A stretch of DNA of 64,000 nucleotides from Paenibacillus flagellatus (GTDB lineage: Bacteria > Bacillota > Bacilli > Paenibacillales > NBRC-103111), in contig NZ_QJVJ01000007.1 of the NCBI RefSeq assembly GCF_003217775.1, positions 62,001-126,000 of the forward strand, read 5' to 3'. Positions within the stretch are counted from its first letter, which is position 1. The number at the start of each line of letters is the position of its first letter. Shown piece by piece: positions 17,378-27,365 of this stretch. Made by a program: the position numbers and the translations under genes. The notes beneath the pieces were generated by a model. The model worked only from the letters and a program-made list of their open reading frames with translations, ran no database searches and had not been told where the DNA came from.

Positions 17378-17671
17378 GATAAGCCCTCCAGATCCAATCG
17401 CTTGTATTCCCGGAATCTTCCGATTCGCGTCAACCTCATTCTAGCATTATCCGCGTTCGGTAAGGAACGAAAATGCGAAGATCGCTCCGGCACGCTCGCA
17501 CCGTCCCCCGTTTCCGACTTTTCCCCGGGGGAATCGTCCGATGCTCCGGTTTATTCCGTGCGGCCTTTCTTTTATGCTAAGGATGTAAGCCTTTTCTTTT
17601 CACGACCGCCGGCCGGCGATGGAGAGGCTTTCGCCAATAGAGGGCACCGAGAGAACGGAGGAGAGATCTGA
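17378..17671 (+). other. Divergent intergenic region with candidate promoter
   Basis: This 294-bp gap separates the leftward regulator gene from the rightward importer operon. A -10-like TATGCT at 17573-17578, inside CTTTTATGCTAAGG, is the best promoter candidate for the rightward operon. No convincing -35 or direct repeat was found. A short open frame inside the gap has no coding signs and was not called. Confidence 0.35.
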
Positions 17672-18625
17672 GTGGAACCGGCTGCCAACGTTACCGCCGC
17701 TCCGGTCCGGGCGGGATTAAGGCCCGCTTGGGCGCGAATATGGAAATTCCGGCTGTTGTACTTGATGCTGCTGCCGGCGGCCGTCTGGGTGTTCGTGTTC
17801 GACTACTTGCCCATTTACGGCGTGAGCGTCGCCTTTCTCGACTACAACTACGTGAAGGGCATATCGGGCAGCACGTGGGCGGGCTTGACCCATTTCAAGC
17901 AGCTGTTCGCCTCCGACATGTTCGTCAATGCGCTCCGAAACACGCTCATCATCAACCTGTACAAAATGGCCAGCGGCTTCGTCTGCCCGATCGCGCTCGC
18001 ACTCGCGCTGAGCGAAGTCCGCGTCGCCTGGTACCGCAAAACGCTGCAAACGGCCGTCTACTTGCCGCGGTTCGTCTCGTGGGTCGTCTACGGAGGGCTG
18101 ATCGCGATCATGCTGTCGCCCGAAACCGGCATCGTCAACCGGGTCGTCGAGTGGCTGGGCGGGCGGGAAATATACTTCCTCGCCGAGCCGCACTTGTTCC
18201 GCGGCATTCTCGTCGTCTCGGACGCGATGAAGGAGATGGGCTGGGCCGCGATCGTGTACATCGCCGCGATCGGCGGCATCAATCCGGAGACGTACGAGGC
18301 GGCCATCGTCGACGGAGCGTCGCGCTTCCAGCGGGTCGTGCGGATTACGCTGCCGGGCATCGCCACGACGATCGTCGTCATGTTCATCCTGCGGGTCGGC
18401 TTCATCATGAGCGCAGGCGTCGACCAGGTGCTGAACCTGTACAACCCGATGGTGTACGAGGTGGGCGACATTCTCGACACGTATATTTACCGGATGGGCG
18501 TCGAGCAGTTCAACGTGAGCCTCGCCACCGCGGCGGACGCGATCAAGGGCGTCGTCGGCTTGGCGCTCGTCCTGCTGACCAACGCGATCGCCAAACGGAT
18601 CAACGGCGACTCGGGCATTTTGTGA
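17672..18625 (+). CDS. ABC importer permease (LplB-type)
   Basis: This permease subunit is the first gene of a permease-permease-binding protein operon. It begins with GTG at 17672, preceded by ACGGAGGAGAG. The 317-residue protein has a short cytoplasmic N-terminus, about six transmembrane segments and the EAA loop YEAAIVDGASRFQRVV. The segment FDYLPIYGVSVAFLDYNYVK is typical of the LplB/YteP family. It pairs with the permease 20 bp downstream. The operon lacks an ATPase gene. It is divergent from the AraC regulator at 17377, which may control it. Confidence 0.93.
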   Translation: MEPAANVTAAPVRAGLRPAWARIWKFRLLYLMLLPAAVWVFVFDYLPIYGVSVAFLDYNYVKGISGSTWAGLTHFKQLFASDMFVNALRNTLIINLYKMASGFVCPIALALALSEVRVAWYRKTLQTAVYLPRFVSWVVYGGLIAIMLSPETGIVNRVVEWLGGREIYFLAEPHLFRGILVVSDAMKEMGWAAIVYIAAIGGINPETYEAAIVDGASRFQRVVRITLPGIATTIVVMFILRVGFIMSAGVDQVLNLYNPMVYEVGDILDTYIYRMGVEQFNVSLATAADAIKGVVGLALVLLTNAIAKRINGDSGIL

Positions 18626-18644
18626 GACGGGGGACGGACACCGG

Positions 18645-19520
18645 ATGAAAACGACTTGGAACGAAAAAACGTTCGTCGGCTTGAACTACTCGATCTTGAC
18701 GGTCATTACGCTTATCATCGTGCTGCCGTTCTGGTACGTGCTGATCGTGTCGGTGACGCCGTATTCGGATTTTATCGAACGGAACGGGTTTATCCTGCTT
18801 CCGAAGCAGTTCAGCCTGGAATATTACCGCTACCTGCTGCAGGACGGGTCGATGCTGTACAAGGCGTACGGGACGACGATCCGCAATACGGCGGGCGGCG
18901 TGGCGCTGGCGCTGTTCCTGACGGCGACGTCGGCGTACGCGCTGGCGGAGAAGCGGCTGCCGGGGCGGAAATGGATATTGCTCTTTTTCGTGCTCACGCT
19001 GTTTTTCAAAGGCGGGACGATCCCGCTGTACTTGACCGTCAAGCAGCTCGGCCTGCTCGACACGAATATCGTGCTCATTCTCGTCATGGCGTACAGCGCT
19101 TTCCTGATGGTCATCATGAAAACGTTTTTCGAGGCGATGCCGGAAAGCTTGCGGGAGTCGGCGGCGATCGACGGCGCTTCGGAGCTGCGCATCTTCTGGC
19201 AAATCGTCCTGCCGCTGTCGCGACCGGCGATTACCTCGATCGGGCTGCTGTACATGGTGACGTATTGGAACGATTTCTTCAACGCGCTGCTCTACGTGTC
19301 CGACTGGAACAAGGCGCCGGTGCAGCTCGTGCTGCGCACGATCATCGCCAACTCCAGCCTGCCGCCGGAGCTGCTGGAGGCGGCCGGGACGACTCCGCCG
19401 CCGACGGTCGGCATCCAGATGGCGTGCATCGTCATCGTCGCGCTGCCGATGCTCGTGCTGTACCCGTTCGTGCAGCGGCATTTCCAGCAAGGGATGATGG
19501 TCGGCTCGATCAAAGGGTGA
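18645..19520 (+). CDS. Carbohydrate ABC importer permease (YtcP-type)
   Basis: This second permease subunit has 291 residues and six predicted membrane segments. Its EAA loop reads RESAAIDGASELRIFW. Like other YtcP proteins, it has a long periplasm-side stretch near the C-terminus, LRTIIANSSLPPELLEAAG, and ends in GMMVGSIKG. It lies 19 bp after its partner and 28 bp before the binding-protein gene, so the three are cotranscribed. The substrate is unknown; YtcP/LplB/YtcQ importers commonly move oligosaccharides released by secreted glycan hydrolases or lyases. Confidence 0.93.
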   Translation: MKTTWNEKTFVGLNYSILTVITLIIVLPFWYVLIVSVTPYSDFIERNGFILLPKQFSLEYYRYLLQDGSMLYKAYGTTIRNTAGGVALALFLTATSAYALAEKRLPGRKWILLFFVLTLFFKGGTIPLYLTVKQLGLLDTNIVLILVMAYSAFLMVIMKTFFEAMPESLRESAAIDGASELRIFWQIVLPLSRPAITSIGLLYMVTYWNDFFNALLYVSDWNKAPVQLVLRTIIANSSLPPELLEAAGTTPPPTVGIQMACIVIVALPMLVLYPFVQRHFQQGMMVGSIKG

Positions 19521-19548
19521 ACGCATATAAAAAAGGGAGGTCAACCCC

Positions 19549-21192
19549 ATGCACTTCGGTAAAGGGAAAAAACGGTCTTTCGCGGCGGCCTTGTCCGTCG
19601 TTCTGATCGGCTCGGTCGCGCTGGCCGCCTGCTCGGGCGACGGCGGCACAACGGACCCCGGAAAGGCGAGCCCCGCTCCGCAAGGCGGCGCGTCCGGCAC
19701 GAACGGCGAGGAGCCGTACACGATCAAGTGGCTCCGCCAAATCGACGTTTCGAAGCCGTACGACCCGAGCAAGGACGTCCTGAAAACGGCGGTCGAGAAA
19801 GCGCTTAACGTGAAGTTCAACGTCGAGCTGGTGGACAACCAGCAGTACAAGACGAAGCTGAACCTGAAAATGGCGAGCGACGACATCCCGGACCTGGTGC
19901 GCATCGATTTCGCCGACGACTTCCAGAAATATGCGGTGCAGGGGGCGTTCGTCGATTTGACGGCGCTCGTCAACGAGAAGGATACGCCGAACATCGCGAG
20001 AGAGGTGCCGAAGTCGGTGCTCGAGCAGGCGAAGCTGAACGGCAAGCTGTACGGCATCCCGTACGCGGGCGGGCCGGGGTCCGGCTACCGGTGGAACATC
20101 GTCATGCGCGGCGACTATCTCCAGTCGCTCGGCCTGCAGACGCCGAAGACGCTCGACGACTACTACGCCGCGCTCAAAAAAGTGAAGGAGGCGAAGCCGG
20201 ACGTCATCCCGCTCGGCGGCTATACGTCGCAAATCGGCGAGGTCAAGTACGCGAACAACTCGTTCGACCATATATTCGGCGCGTTCGGCGTGACGCCCGG
20301 TTACTTTACGCAGAAGGACGGGAAGTTCTCCAACTTCGACATCGATCCGCGGATGAAGGACGCGCTCGCTTACTTGCAAAAGCTGTACGCCGAAGGGCTG
20401 ATCGACAAGGAGTTCGCCACGCTGAAGGAGGAGCAGCTGCGCGACAAGCTGTACGCGGGCAAGCTGTTCTCGTGGATGGGCTGGTGGTCGACGGCGAGCG
20501 ACTACGACACGCAGATCGAAACGTTCGAGTCGAAAAAATCGGGCAAGCTCGGCAAGGACGACAAGCTGCCGGACCAATCGGCGCAGCCGTACAAATATTT
20601 GACGCTGACCGACGCGCTGACCGGCAAGGACGGCGTGTACGTCGCCCCGCAGGGCGCCCCGTTCGGGCAAGTGTTCGCGATCAGCGCGAAGACGAAAGAC
20701 CCGAAGCGGCTGCTCGCCATCGTCGACAAAGGGCTGACGCCGGAAAACCAGATGCTGTCCGTCTGGGGGATCGAAAACGTCGACTACAAATTCGACAACG
20801 GCAAAATGAAGCAGATCGTCGACCATATCGATCCGAAAACGCAGACGGACAAGGACGGCAACTTCCGCGGCATCCAAAGCTACACGTGGGCGCCGGGGCT
20901 GAACGGCTGGCCGCGCTATCTCGAATCGACGCCGCTTCGCCGCGAGCAGGCGCTGTCCATCGCGATCAACAACAAGTACCAAATCCAGGACGCCTCCAAC
21001 TACCTGACGTCGCCGACGAAAATCGCCAAGCTGAAGGAGCTGAACACGCTGCGCGACTCGACGTTCACGCAGATCATCATGGGCGCCGACCTGAAGAAGT
21101 TCGACGAGTTCGTGGCGAAATGGAAAAGCCAAGGCGGCGACCAAATCGTCAAGGAGCTCGAGGAGTCGTTCAAGCAAAAGCAAGGCAAATAA
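19549..21192 (+). CDS. Extracellular solute-binding lipoprotein (YtcQ-type)
   Basis: This ligand-capture lipoprotein belongs to the 17672-19520 permease pair. It has 547 residues. The signal peptide ends in the lipobox LAAC, and a Gly/Pro/Ser-rich linker follows. AAGGGAGG precedes the ATG. A two-lobed solute-binding fold follows, with a KLYGIPYAG motif and a DYLQSLGLQTPKTLDDYY segment typical of the group. The gap after the gene holds repeats rather than a clear terminator. The next gene is a large secreted GH-A-like protein, which may release the ligand. Confidence 0.93.
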   Translation: MHFGKGKKRSFAAALSVVLIGSVALAACSGDGGTTDPGKASPAPQGGASGTNGEEPYTIKWLRQIDVSKPYDPSKDVLKTAVEKALNVKFNVELVDNQQYKTKLNLKMASDDIPDLVRIDFADDFQKYAVQGAFVDLTALVNEKDTPNIAREVPKSVLEQAKLNGKLYGIPYAGGPGSGYRWNIVMRGDYLQSLGLQTPKTLDDYYAALKKVKEAKPDVIPLGGYTSQIGEVKYANNSFDHIFGAFGVTPGYFTQKDGKFSNFDIDPRMKDALAYLQKLYAEGLIDKEFATLKEEQLRDKLYAGKLFSWMGWWSTASDYDTQIETFESKKSGKLGKDDKLPDQSAQPYKYLTLTDALTGKDGVYVAPQGAPFGQVFAISAKTKDPKRLLAIVDKGLTPENQMLSVWGIENVDYKFDNGKMKQIVDHIDPKTQTDKDGNFRGIQSYTWAPGLNGWPRYLESTPLRREQALSIAINNKYQIQDASNYLTSPTKIAKLKELNTLRDSTFTQIIMGADLKKFDEFVAKWKSQGGDQIVKELEESFKQKQGK

Positions 21193-21212
21193 ACCGGACG
21201 CGCCGCTGAGCC

Positions 21213-21271
21213 GGGAACGTCGGAACCGTGGAACCGTGGAACCCCGACACTCTGACACTCCGACACCCCGG
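21213..21271. repeat. Short low-complexity tandem repeats
   Basis: GGAACCGT occurs in tandem, then GACACTCTG, GACACTCC and GACACC follow one another. The tract does not code for anything recognisable. In-frame minus-strand readings give an SECQSVGVP-type peptide, which I recall from spurious hypothetical proteins in Paenibacillaceae. Confidence 0.6.
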
Positions 21272-21404
21272 CGCTCTGGTTTGACACACCCTCGCAACCG
21301 CATATTCGGACTTGTCCCCGCTGCTCCACGATCGATACGGAATGGCGGGGACGTTCGCATCTCCCGGCATCGTCCGGTCCCTTGGGGGCTCCCGCTCCCG
21401 CCCC

Positions 21405-21594
21405 ATTGGATTTTATCCAGCAGAATCGTACAGGTGACCACAAAACGGGCGCCCTATTGGAATCCATCCAATAGAATGGCCGCCCGTCGCTCCAAATCGA
21501 CCATATCGCGGTCACGTCGTTGGACAAAATCCAATAGATGCCGGTTTTTGTTCCTCCCAGCGCTTTTTCTACTGGACTGGATAAAATCCAATAG
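21405..21594. repeat. Four spaced inverted repeats (TTGGA-N5-TCCAATAG)
   Basis: Four copies of a short palindrome lie at 21405-21426, 21454-21477, 21520-21537 and 21577-21594, about 50-65 bp apart. The best copy has perfect 8-bp arms, CTATTGGA and TCCAATAG, around ATCCA. Other middles are TTTTA, CAAAA and TAAAA. The rest of the 664-bp gap between the binding protein and the secreted protein shows no coding potential. A perfect ribosome binding site-like AAAGGAGGTGGT near 21741 leads only to a few codons. Confidence 0.7.
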
Positions 21595-21856
21595 CCGGAG
21601 GCAGTTTCGTGGCTCGATCAATTCGATCAAGTCAACCAGCCGATCATACCGGCCAGGTCCATCGGAAAGCTCGGCACGGGCGTGGGCACAACGGATATTG
21701 CACGGACCGCGCGAACGGAAACGCATCTTGCCCTTATACCGGAAAGGAGGTGGTGGAAGGGAATCGGCCGACCTGACGACGAGCGGGCGTCAATCTGGCG
21801 GACGCCCAGGACGCATCCATTCGGAACCATACCCAAATCCAATTTAGGAGGGATCG

Positions 21857-24800
21857 ATGATGACGAACGAACCTCGGCTCCGGACGCGACGCCGGACCGC
21901 CTGGATCGCGCTCGCGCTGTGCGCGGTGCTGCTGGCCCCGCTGCTGCCGCCCCCGCCTCAAGCCGCGGCGGACACGGCGGCGACGCCGTACTTCGCCGAG
22001 CATTTCGAAAGCGCTGGCAACTCGTGGGACGGCATCGCATGGACGAAAGAAACGGACGCGGCCGCCGGCTCCACCGTCGGCGTGCTGACCGCGTCGGGCG
22101 CCGCATACCCGACGGCGCGCGCGAAGCCGGCGAGCTGGACGGATTACGCCGCTACGAGCGGCTCGTACGACTACTCGTTCCGGGCGAAATATGCGGACGC
22201 CGCCTCCGGCGCGCCGAAATACGCCCGCACGCTGTTCCGCTACAACACGTCCTCGTCCGCCGCGAACTACTACTACTTCGAATTCCGCCAAGCCGGCAAC
22301 GCCGTCTATTTCGGCAAGTACGAGAACGGCACCGATACGCGTCTCGGCGGACCGTACGCGATCGACGGCAAGCTGGCCGGCTTCGACTTCGACGTGTGGC
22401 ACGACTACGCGATCGCGGTGCACGGCACCCGCTTCCGGCTCCACATCGACGGCGTATTCATCGCCGAGTCGCCGGCGGACGCCGCGCATACGTCCGGGAC
22501 TATCGGCTTCGGCGCGAAAAACGCCGCGCTGCGCGTCGACGATGTGGTCGTCACGCCGCATCAAGACGCCGCCGCCCCCGCCATCGTCCATACGCCTCCG
22601 GCCGCGGCCGCCGCGAACGAGCCGTTGACGGTGACGGCCTCGATCTACGACGAGTCGACCGTAACCGCTTTCGTCTATTACGGCTACGACGGCGCGCCGG
22701 CGACCGCCGTCGGCGTCATGACCGGGGACGCCGCCACCGGCTACCGGTTCGACATCCCGGGCGCCGCCTCGGGCACGCTTCAATACCGGATCGTCGCGAC
22801 GGACGCGAACGGCTTGACGGCGGCCAGTCCGGCTACCGGCTTGTATACGGTACCGGTTCAAGACGCGCCGCTCGCCATCGCCCACACGCCGATCGTATCG
22901 GTCAACTACAACACAGAGGCGAGCGGAACGTTCTCGATTTCCGATGCGCAGGCGACCGTGACGGCGGCCGTCTACTACCGGATCGGCGGCGAGAGCGCCG
23001 TATACGAAGCGGCCGTACAGCGCAGCGGCGGCGATTTCGCCTTCGTCATACCCGGCACGAACCGCGCGTCGAGCGTCAGCTACCGGATCGAGGTGCGGAG
23101 GCCGAGCGGCTCCGTCGTCCGTTATCCGGAGTCGGGCGACGTCACGTACGCCGTGAAGCCGTTCGTCCGGTATTTCACCGATTTCGAGAACGATGCGGTC
23201 GGCGCCGTGCCGGCCAACTGGACGACGAGAGGCGGCCAGCCGAAGGTGCAGGTGTACGACGACAACGGCAACCGGATTCTCCGGTTCGCCAATGCGAAGG
23301 ACGGCGACAACTGGCAGGCGAAGTTCGTCCATTCGCAGTACCGCAACATCGACAACTTCAAGGTGAAGTTCAAGGCGAGATACGTCAACCGGAATCCGAA
23401 CCCGGACTCGGTTTATAATCTGTGGCGCATCCGGTACCGCGCTTCGGATGCGACGTACAACACGATGGAGTGGTCGACTCACAATACGAAATATATAATG
23501 TTCAAAAGAACGCCTCTCGGCGGCTATGCAAGCGGCAGCTACTTCCGCTCCGTGCCGAACGAATGGCATACGTACGAGCTCGTCGTGGGCGGCGTCAACC
23601 ATAAGCTGTACATGGACGGGACGAAGGTCGTCGAGTTCGACGATTTCGCCGAGGATGCGCCGCTTCAAGGCTTTTTCCAGTTCGACACGATCAACGGCCT
23701 GCAGCTGGACATCGACGACTTCGAGATTACGCCGCTCGACGTCCCGTATACGTTCTTCACCCAGCCGACGGGCGGCTATGCCGGCATCTTCGCGCAGGGC
23801 GAGCCGGTCGGCATCGATGCGACGCTGCGCGGCGGCTCGGCGGCGCACGCCTATACGGTGAAGTATGCCGTCGCCAAGGCGGACGGCGACAGGTCGACCG
23901 TATCGTCCGGCGAACGGACGATTCAAGCCGGCGCTTACTCGACGGTGACGGAGACGGTATACTTCCAACCGAACGTCGGCGCGCTCGGCACGTACGACGT
24001 CACCGTTTCGCTGGACGTGGACGGCGTCCCCGCCTCCGACCAGACGAAAAAAATGCGCATCGCCGTCGTCAAGCGGATGGCCTCCCGGACCGATCCCGAT
24101 CCCGACTTCGAGACGAAATACGGCTTCAACGCGCATTACGACTTGACGTGGAACGAGGACCAGCTCGCCTCGATCGCCGATATGGGCGTCAAGCGGCTTC
24201 GCCACGAGGTCGATTGGTGGGCGATCGACAAAGGCAACGGCGTGTACGATTATTCCAAGCTCGATCCGATCGTCGACAAGCTCGAGCAGTACGGCATGCG
24301 GATGATGCCGATTATCGGGATTACGTCGAACTCGATCTACGACCCGGTCGGCACGGCCGATACGCCGGCGGCGCTCGAGGCGATGGGGCGATTCGTCGAG
24401 AACATCGCCGCCCGGTACAAGGACCGCATCCGCACGTGGGAGATGCCCAACGAGCCGGAGCTCGTCATGAAGCCTTACGTGCCGCAAGAGATCGTACAGC
24501 TGCAAAAATGGTTTTACACGAGCTTGAAAAAGGCGGATCTGGACGCGGTGCTGCTCGCCGGCGACCATACGTCGGGCGTCGTCACCCATCTGCCGCCGGA
24601 GCTCGAGCTCGGCTCGTACGACTACGCCGACGCGTTCTCGTACCATCGGTACACGTACGGCGTCATGCCGGACGGCTTCCTCCAAAACCAGACGAACGGC
24701 GTCAAGCAGCTCGTGAACGCGCTCGGCGGCTGGAAAGACCTGTACGTGACCGAGTCGGGCTGGCCGACGGCGAAGTCCGGCTTCCCGAACGTGTCGCAGG

Positions 24801-27175
24801 AGGTGCAGCGGGACTATGCGGTGCGCGGCTTCCTGATCGACATGATCACGGACCAATTGTCCGGCTTGAACCATTTTACGTGGAAGGATTCCGGCTTCGA
24901 CGACAACTTCTTCAACACGAGCTACGGCATCACGGACGGGGACGGCCGTCCGAAGCTCGCCTACGCCGCGCTCCAGACGCTCATGACGACGCTCGACCGC
25001 CCGATGTACGCCGGCAAAATCGACACCGGGGACGCCTCGGTCGAGGCCCATCTGTTCCTGAACGGGAGCGAGCCGATCGTCGCCGCTTGGAAAAAGGTGA
25101 ATTACGGCAGCACGCCGGTCGCCGAGGCGCCGACGTCGACCGTTTCGCTGGCGGTATACGGTGCCGCGTCCGTCACGAAGATCGACGTGAACGGCAACGA
25201 GACGACGCTCGTTCCGGCCGGCGGGTCGATTACGGTCACGGTCGGCGGCTCCCCCGTCTACCTGAAAGGGTTCGGACCGGACGCCCTGTACGCGTCCGCC
25301 CGGACGCTGCTCGCGGAGAAGCGGGCCGACGCCGCCGCCAAGCTGCAGCAGGCGGGAGAAGCCGCCGCCGAAACGGTGCAGCTCGACGGCGTGCACGCCG
25401 CGCTCGACCAGGCGTTGACGGCCGGCGGCGACGCGAACGCGAGGGCGCAGGCCGTCGAGCAGGCGATCGCGGACACGTACGCCCTGATGGGCGCGATCGC
25501 CGACCGGATCGGGGCGGGCTCACTGGAGCGCGCCGAAGGCTACGTCGCCCTGGAGGCGCTGTACAACTACGCCGACCGGGCGGCCGCGTCGCTCGTCATG
25601 GCGAAGCTCGAGCAGGGACTGTCGTCCGTATCGCTCGACTACGCCGCGTCGCTCGGTGCGGAAGGGACGACCGACCCGAATACGGCCCGGTACGTATACG
25701 AAGCGAAGAAGGGCGAGTCGAGCCTGCTGCCCGTTTCGACGGCGGCGATCATGCGGGCGAACCGGTACGGGCGGCTGGCCGAGCAGTCGGCGGACGCGTC
25801 GCGCTACGCTCACGGCTACGCGTACAACGTGATGGCGAAGCGATTCGCCGCGGCGGTGAAACGGATCGTCGCTTCGGAGAATCCGATCCCGGCCGGCATC
25901 ATGGCTTCGGCCACGCCGCTGTACGCCAACATGGAGGCGGGCAGCAGCGCCTCCGTCGCGGTATCGCTCAGCAACCGGACGTCCGCCGCAGGGACGGCGA
26001 CGCTGTCGCTGGCCGTTCCCGACGGTTGGGAGAGCGCGCAAACGGGCCCGCTGACGGCGCAAGTCCCGGTCCCCGCGGGAGCGGTCGCGGCCCATACGTT
26101 CGCGGTTCACGCGCCGACCGGCGTGGAGAAGGGGACGTACGACGCGACCGTGCTCGTCACGATCGGCGGCGTCCAGACGGACCGGATCAAGGTCCGGCTC
26201 GTCGTGTACGACGCGATCGGCGCGAAGCTGCAGCCCGTCGACGCGACGCCGGCCGAGCTGGAGACGGTCGTCGTCCGGCTGACCGGCACGTCGCCGATCG
26301 CCAAGACCGGCCAAGTCGTGCTGAAGGGCCCGGGCGGCGTCGTACTCGCGCCGGCGGCGCCGGGAGGCGATACGTTCGCGATCGCGAAAGGCCAAACCGT
26401 CGACCTGCCGTTCCTTTGGAATCCCGTGGCGCCGACTCCGTTCCACGAATACGAAGTCGACATGACCGTGCTCGATGCGGCGACGAACGAGGTCATTTTC
26501 CATGACGGGGCGATTCCGCTCGACTTCCTCGTCATCGGGAAGACGCAGACGGCGCCCGTCATCGACGGGAATTTGCAGGAATGGAGCGGGGCGCATCCGA
26601 TCCATCTGCGGGGCGAGGAGCGGAATGCGACCGGCCTGTATGACCCGGCCAACCTGGACGCCGTCGCTTACTTCCAGTGGGACGACGACAACCTGTATAT
26701 CGCGGCCCGCGTCACGGACGACGTTCATAAGGCGGCGGAGCCGCCGTCGAACGTATGGCGCAACGATTCGCTGCAAATTTCGATCGACCCGCTGAACGAC
26801 AAGGGGACGGCGTACAAACCCGACGACGTCGACTTCGGCGTGGCGCTCAACAATTTGAACGAGCGGCTCGCCTACGTATTCGTCGCCGCGGCGCCGAACG
26901 CGACCGGCAACGTGTCCGGCTCGCTGCCGTTCGCGGTGTTCCGCGACGAATCGTCCAAGACGACGAGCTACGAAATCCGGATCGCCGGCAGCGGCATCGT
27001 GAAGCAGCTGGAAGCCGCGCTCGCCGAAGGAAACCGGATCGGCCTCAACGTCGTAGCGAACGACGCCGACCTGTCCGAAGGACGGCAAAATTACGTCCAA
27101 TGGACGCGCGGAACCGCCGATACGAAAAACCCGGGCCAATACGACAGCTTCCGTTTCGTGAACGGGGCTCCGTAA
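21857..27175 (+). CDS. Secreted GH-A-type glycoside hydrolase, multidomain, with CBM9-like C-terminus
   Basis: This secreted protein of 1772 residues starts after AGGAGGG. The signal peptide spans about 1-38. A LamG-like jelly roll (about 40-235), two Ig-like modules (240-430), a second jelly roll (435-640) and another Ig-like module come before the catalytic part. A TIM barrel at about 748-1055 shows a clan GH-A pattern: Glu866 in WEMPNEPE as likely acid/base and Glu966 in VTESGWP as likely nucleophile, 100 residues apart. A helical stretch (about 1140-1360), a NEW3-like Ig module and a CBM9-like domain (about 1565-1772, IDGNLQEWSG) complete it. No anchor motif is visible, so it is probably released. 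The GH family number and substrate cannot be set; GH5/GH39-like is the nearest guess. Confidence 0.85.
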   Translation: MMTNEPRLRTRRRTAWIALALCAVLLAPLLPPPPQAAADTAATPYFAEHFESAGNSWDGIAWTKETDAAAGSTVGVLTASGAAYPTARAKPASWTDYAATSGSYDYSFRAKYADAASGAPKYARTLFRYNTSSSAANYYYFEFRQAGNAVYFGKYENGTDTRLGGPYAIDGKLAGFDFDVWHDYAIAVHGTRFRLHIDGVFIAESPADAAHTSGTIGFGAKNAALRVDDVVVTPHQDAAAPAIVHTPPAAAAANEPLTVTASIYDESTVTAFVYYGYDGAPATAVGVMTGDAATGYRFDIPGAASGTLQYRIVATDANGLTAASPATGLYTVPVQDAPLAIAHTPIVSVNYNTEASGTFSISDAQATVTAAVYYRIGGESAVYEAAVQRSGGDFAFVIPGTNRASSVSYRIEVRRPSGSVVRYPESGDVTYAVKPFVRYFTDFENDAVGAVPANWTTRGGQPKVQVYDDNGNRILRFANAKDGDNWQAKFVHSQYRNIDNFKVKFKARYVNRNPNPDSVYNLWRIRYRASDATYNTMEWSTHNTKYIMFKRTPLGGYASGSYFRSVPNEWHTYELVVGGVNHKLYMDGTKVVEFDDFAEDAPLQGFFQFDTINGLQLDIDDFEITPLDVPYTFFTQPTGGYAGIFAQGEPVGIDATLRGGSAAHAYTVKYAVAKADGDRSTVSSGERTIQAGAYSTVTETVYFQPNVGALGTYDVTVSLDVDGVPASDQTKKMRIAVVKRMASRTDPDPDFETKYGFNAHYDLTWNEDQLASIADMGVKRLRHEVDWWAIDKGNGVYDYSKLDPIVDKLEQYGMRMMPIIGITSNSIYDPVGTADTPAALEAMGRFVENIAARYKDRIRTWEMPNEPELVMKPYVPQEIVQLQKWFYTSLKKADLDAVLLAGDHTSGVVTHLPPELELGSYDYADAFSYHRYTYGVMPDGFLQNQTNGVKQLVNALGGWKDLYVTESGWPTAKSGFPNVSQEVQRDYAVRGFLIDMITDQLSGLNHFTWKDSGFDDNFFNTSYGITDGDGRPKLAYAALQTLMTTLDRPMYAGKIDTGDASVEAHLFLNGSEPIVAAWKKVNYGSTPVAEAPTSTVSLAVYGAASVTKIDVNGNETTLVPAGGSITVTVGGSPVYLKGFGPDALYASARTLLAEKRADAAAKLQQAGEAAAETVQLDGVHAALDQALTAGGDANARAQAVEQAIADTYALMGAIADRIGAGSLERAEGYVALEALYNYADRAAASLVMAKLEQGLSSVSLDYAASLGAEGTTDPNTARYVYEAKKGESSLLPVSTAAIMRANRYGRLAEQSADASRYAHGYAYNVMAKRFAAAVKRIVASENPIPAGIMASATPLYANMEAGSSASVAVSLSNRTSAAGTATLSLAVPDGWESAQTGPLTAQVPVPAGAVAAHTFAVHAPTGVEKGTYDATVLVTIGGVQTDRIKVRLVVYDAIGAKLQPVDATPAELETVVVRLTGTSPIAKTGQVVLKGPGGVVLAPAAPGGDTFAIAKGQTVDLPFLWNPVAPTPFHEYEVDMTVLDAATNEVIFHDGAIPLDFLVIGKTQTAPVIDGNLQEWSGAHPIHLRGEERNATGLYDPANLDAVAYFQWDDDNLYIAARVTDDVHKAAEPPSNVWRNDSLQISIDPLNDKGTAYKPDDVDFGVALNNLNERLAYVFVAAAPNATGNVSGSLPFAVFRDESSKTTSYEIRIAGSGIVKQLEAALAEGNRIGLNVVANDADLSEGRQNYVQWTRGTADTKNPGQYDSFRFVNGAP

Positions 27176-27193
27176 ACGACGGCCGCCGCCCGG

Positions 27194-27223
27194 AAGCCGC
27201 CGCTCCGACAGGCGGCGGCTTTT
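27194..27223 (+). terminator. Rho-independent terminator
   Basis: AAGCCGCCG and CGGCGGCTT pair around a 10-base loop and are followed by TTTTCCTT, 19 bp after the stop of the secreted hydrolase. Confidence 0.8.
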
Positions 27224-27257
27224 CCTTGTACGCCCGGCATGGAGCGGGCATGAACGG

Positions 27258-27319
27258 TAAACCGTTTCGATACAATGTAAAACGTCTCTATTCGCAAGCG
27301 AGCGAGAATCGGGTACGAT
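27258..27319 (+). promoter_or_regulatory. Regulon promoter D (autoregulatory) before AraC regulator/kinase pair
   Basis: TAAAC at 27258 is followed 20 bp later by TAAAACG, then CTATTCG with the -35-like TTCGCA at 27291-27296, a 17-bp spacer and -10 TACGAT at 27314-27319. These positions match the promoters at 45909 and 49034 base for base in spacing. It lies 47 bp before the regulator start, which suggests the regulator controls itself. Confidence 0.65.
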
Positions 27320-27365
27320 GTGTCGCAAAGTCGCAAAATCTACACGTACATCGGGGGGATTGGCC

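Noticed and set aside
17402-17671. 89-codon open frame in the divergent gap
   Set aside because: It has no ribosome binding site and no recognisable protein features, and it covers the likely promoter of the 17672 operon.
21741-21775. Perfect ribosome binding site-like AAAGGAGGTGGT before a possible GTG start
   Set aside because: The frame stops after about eight codons and the spacing to GTG is too short.
21734-25396. 1220-codon minus-strand open frame
   Set aside because: It is antisense to the secreted GH-A-like gene, with an Arg/Val/Asp-rich product and no recognisable domain.
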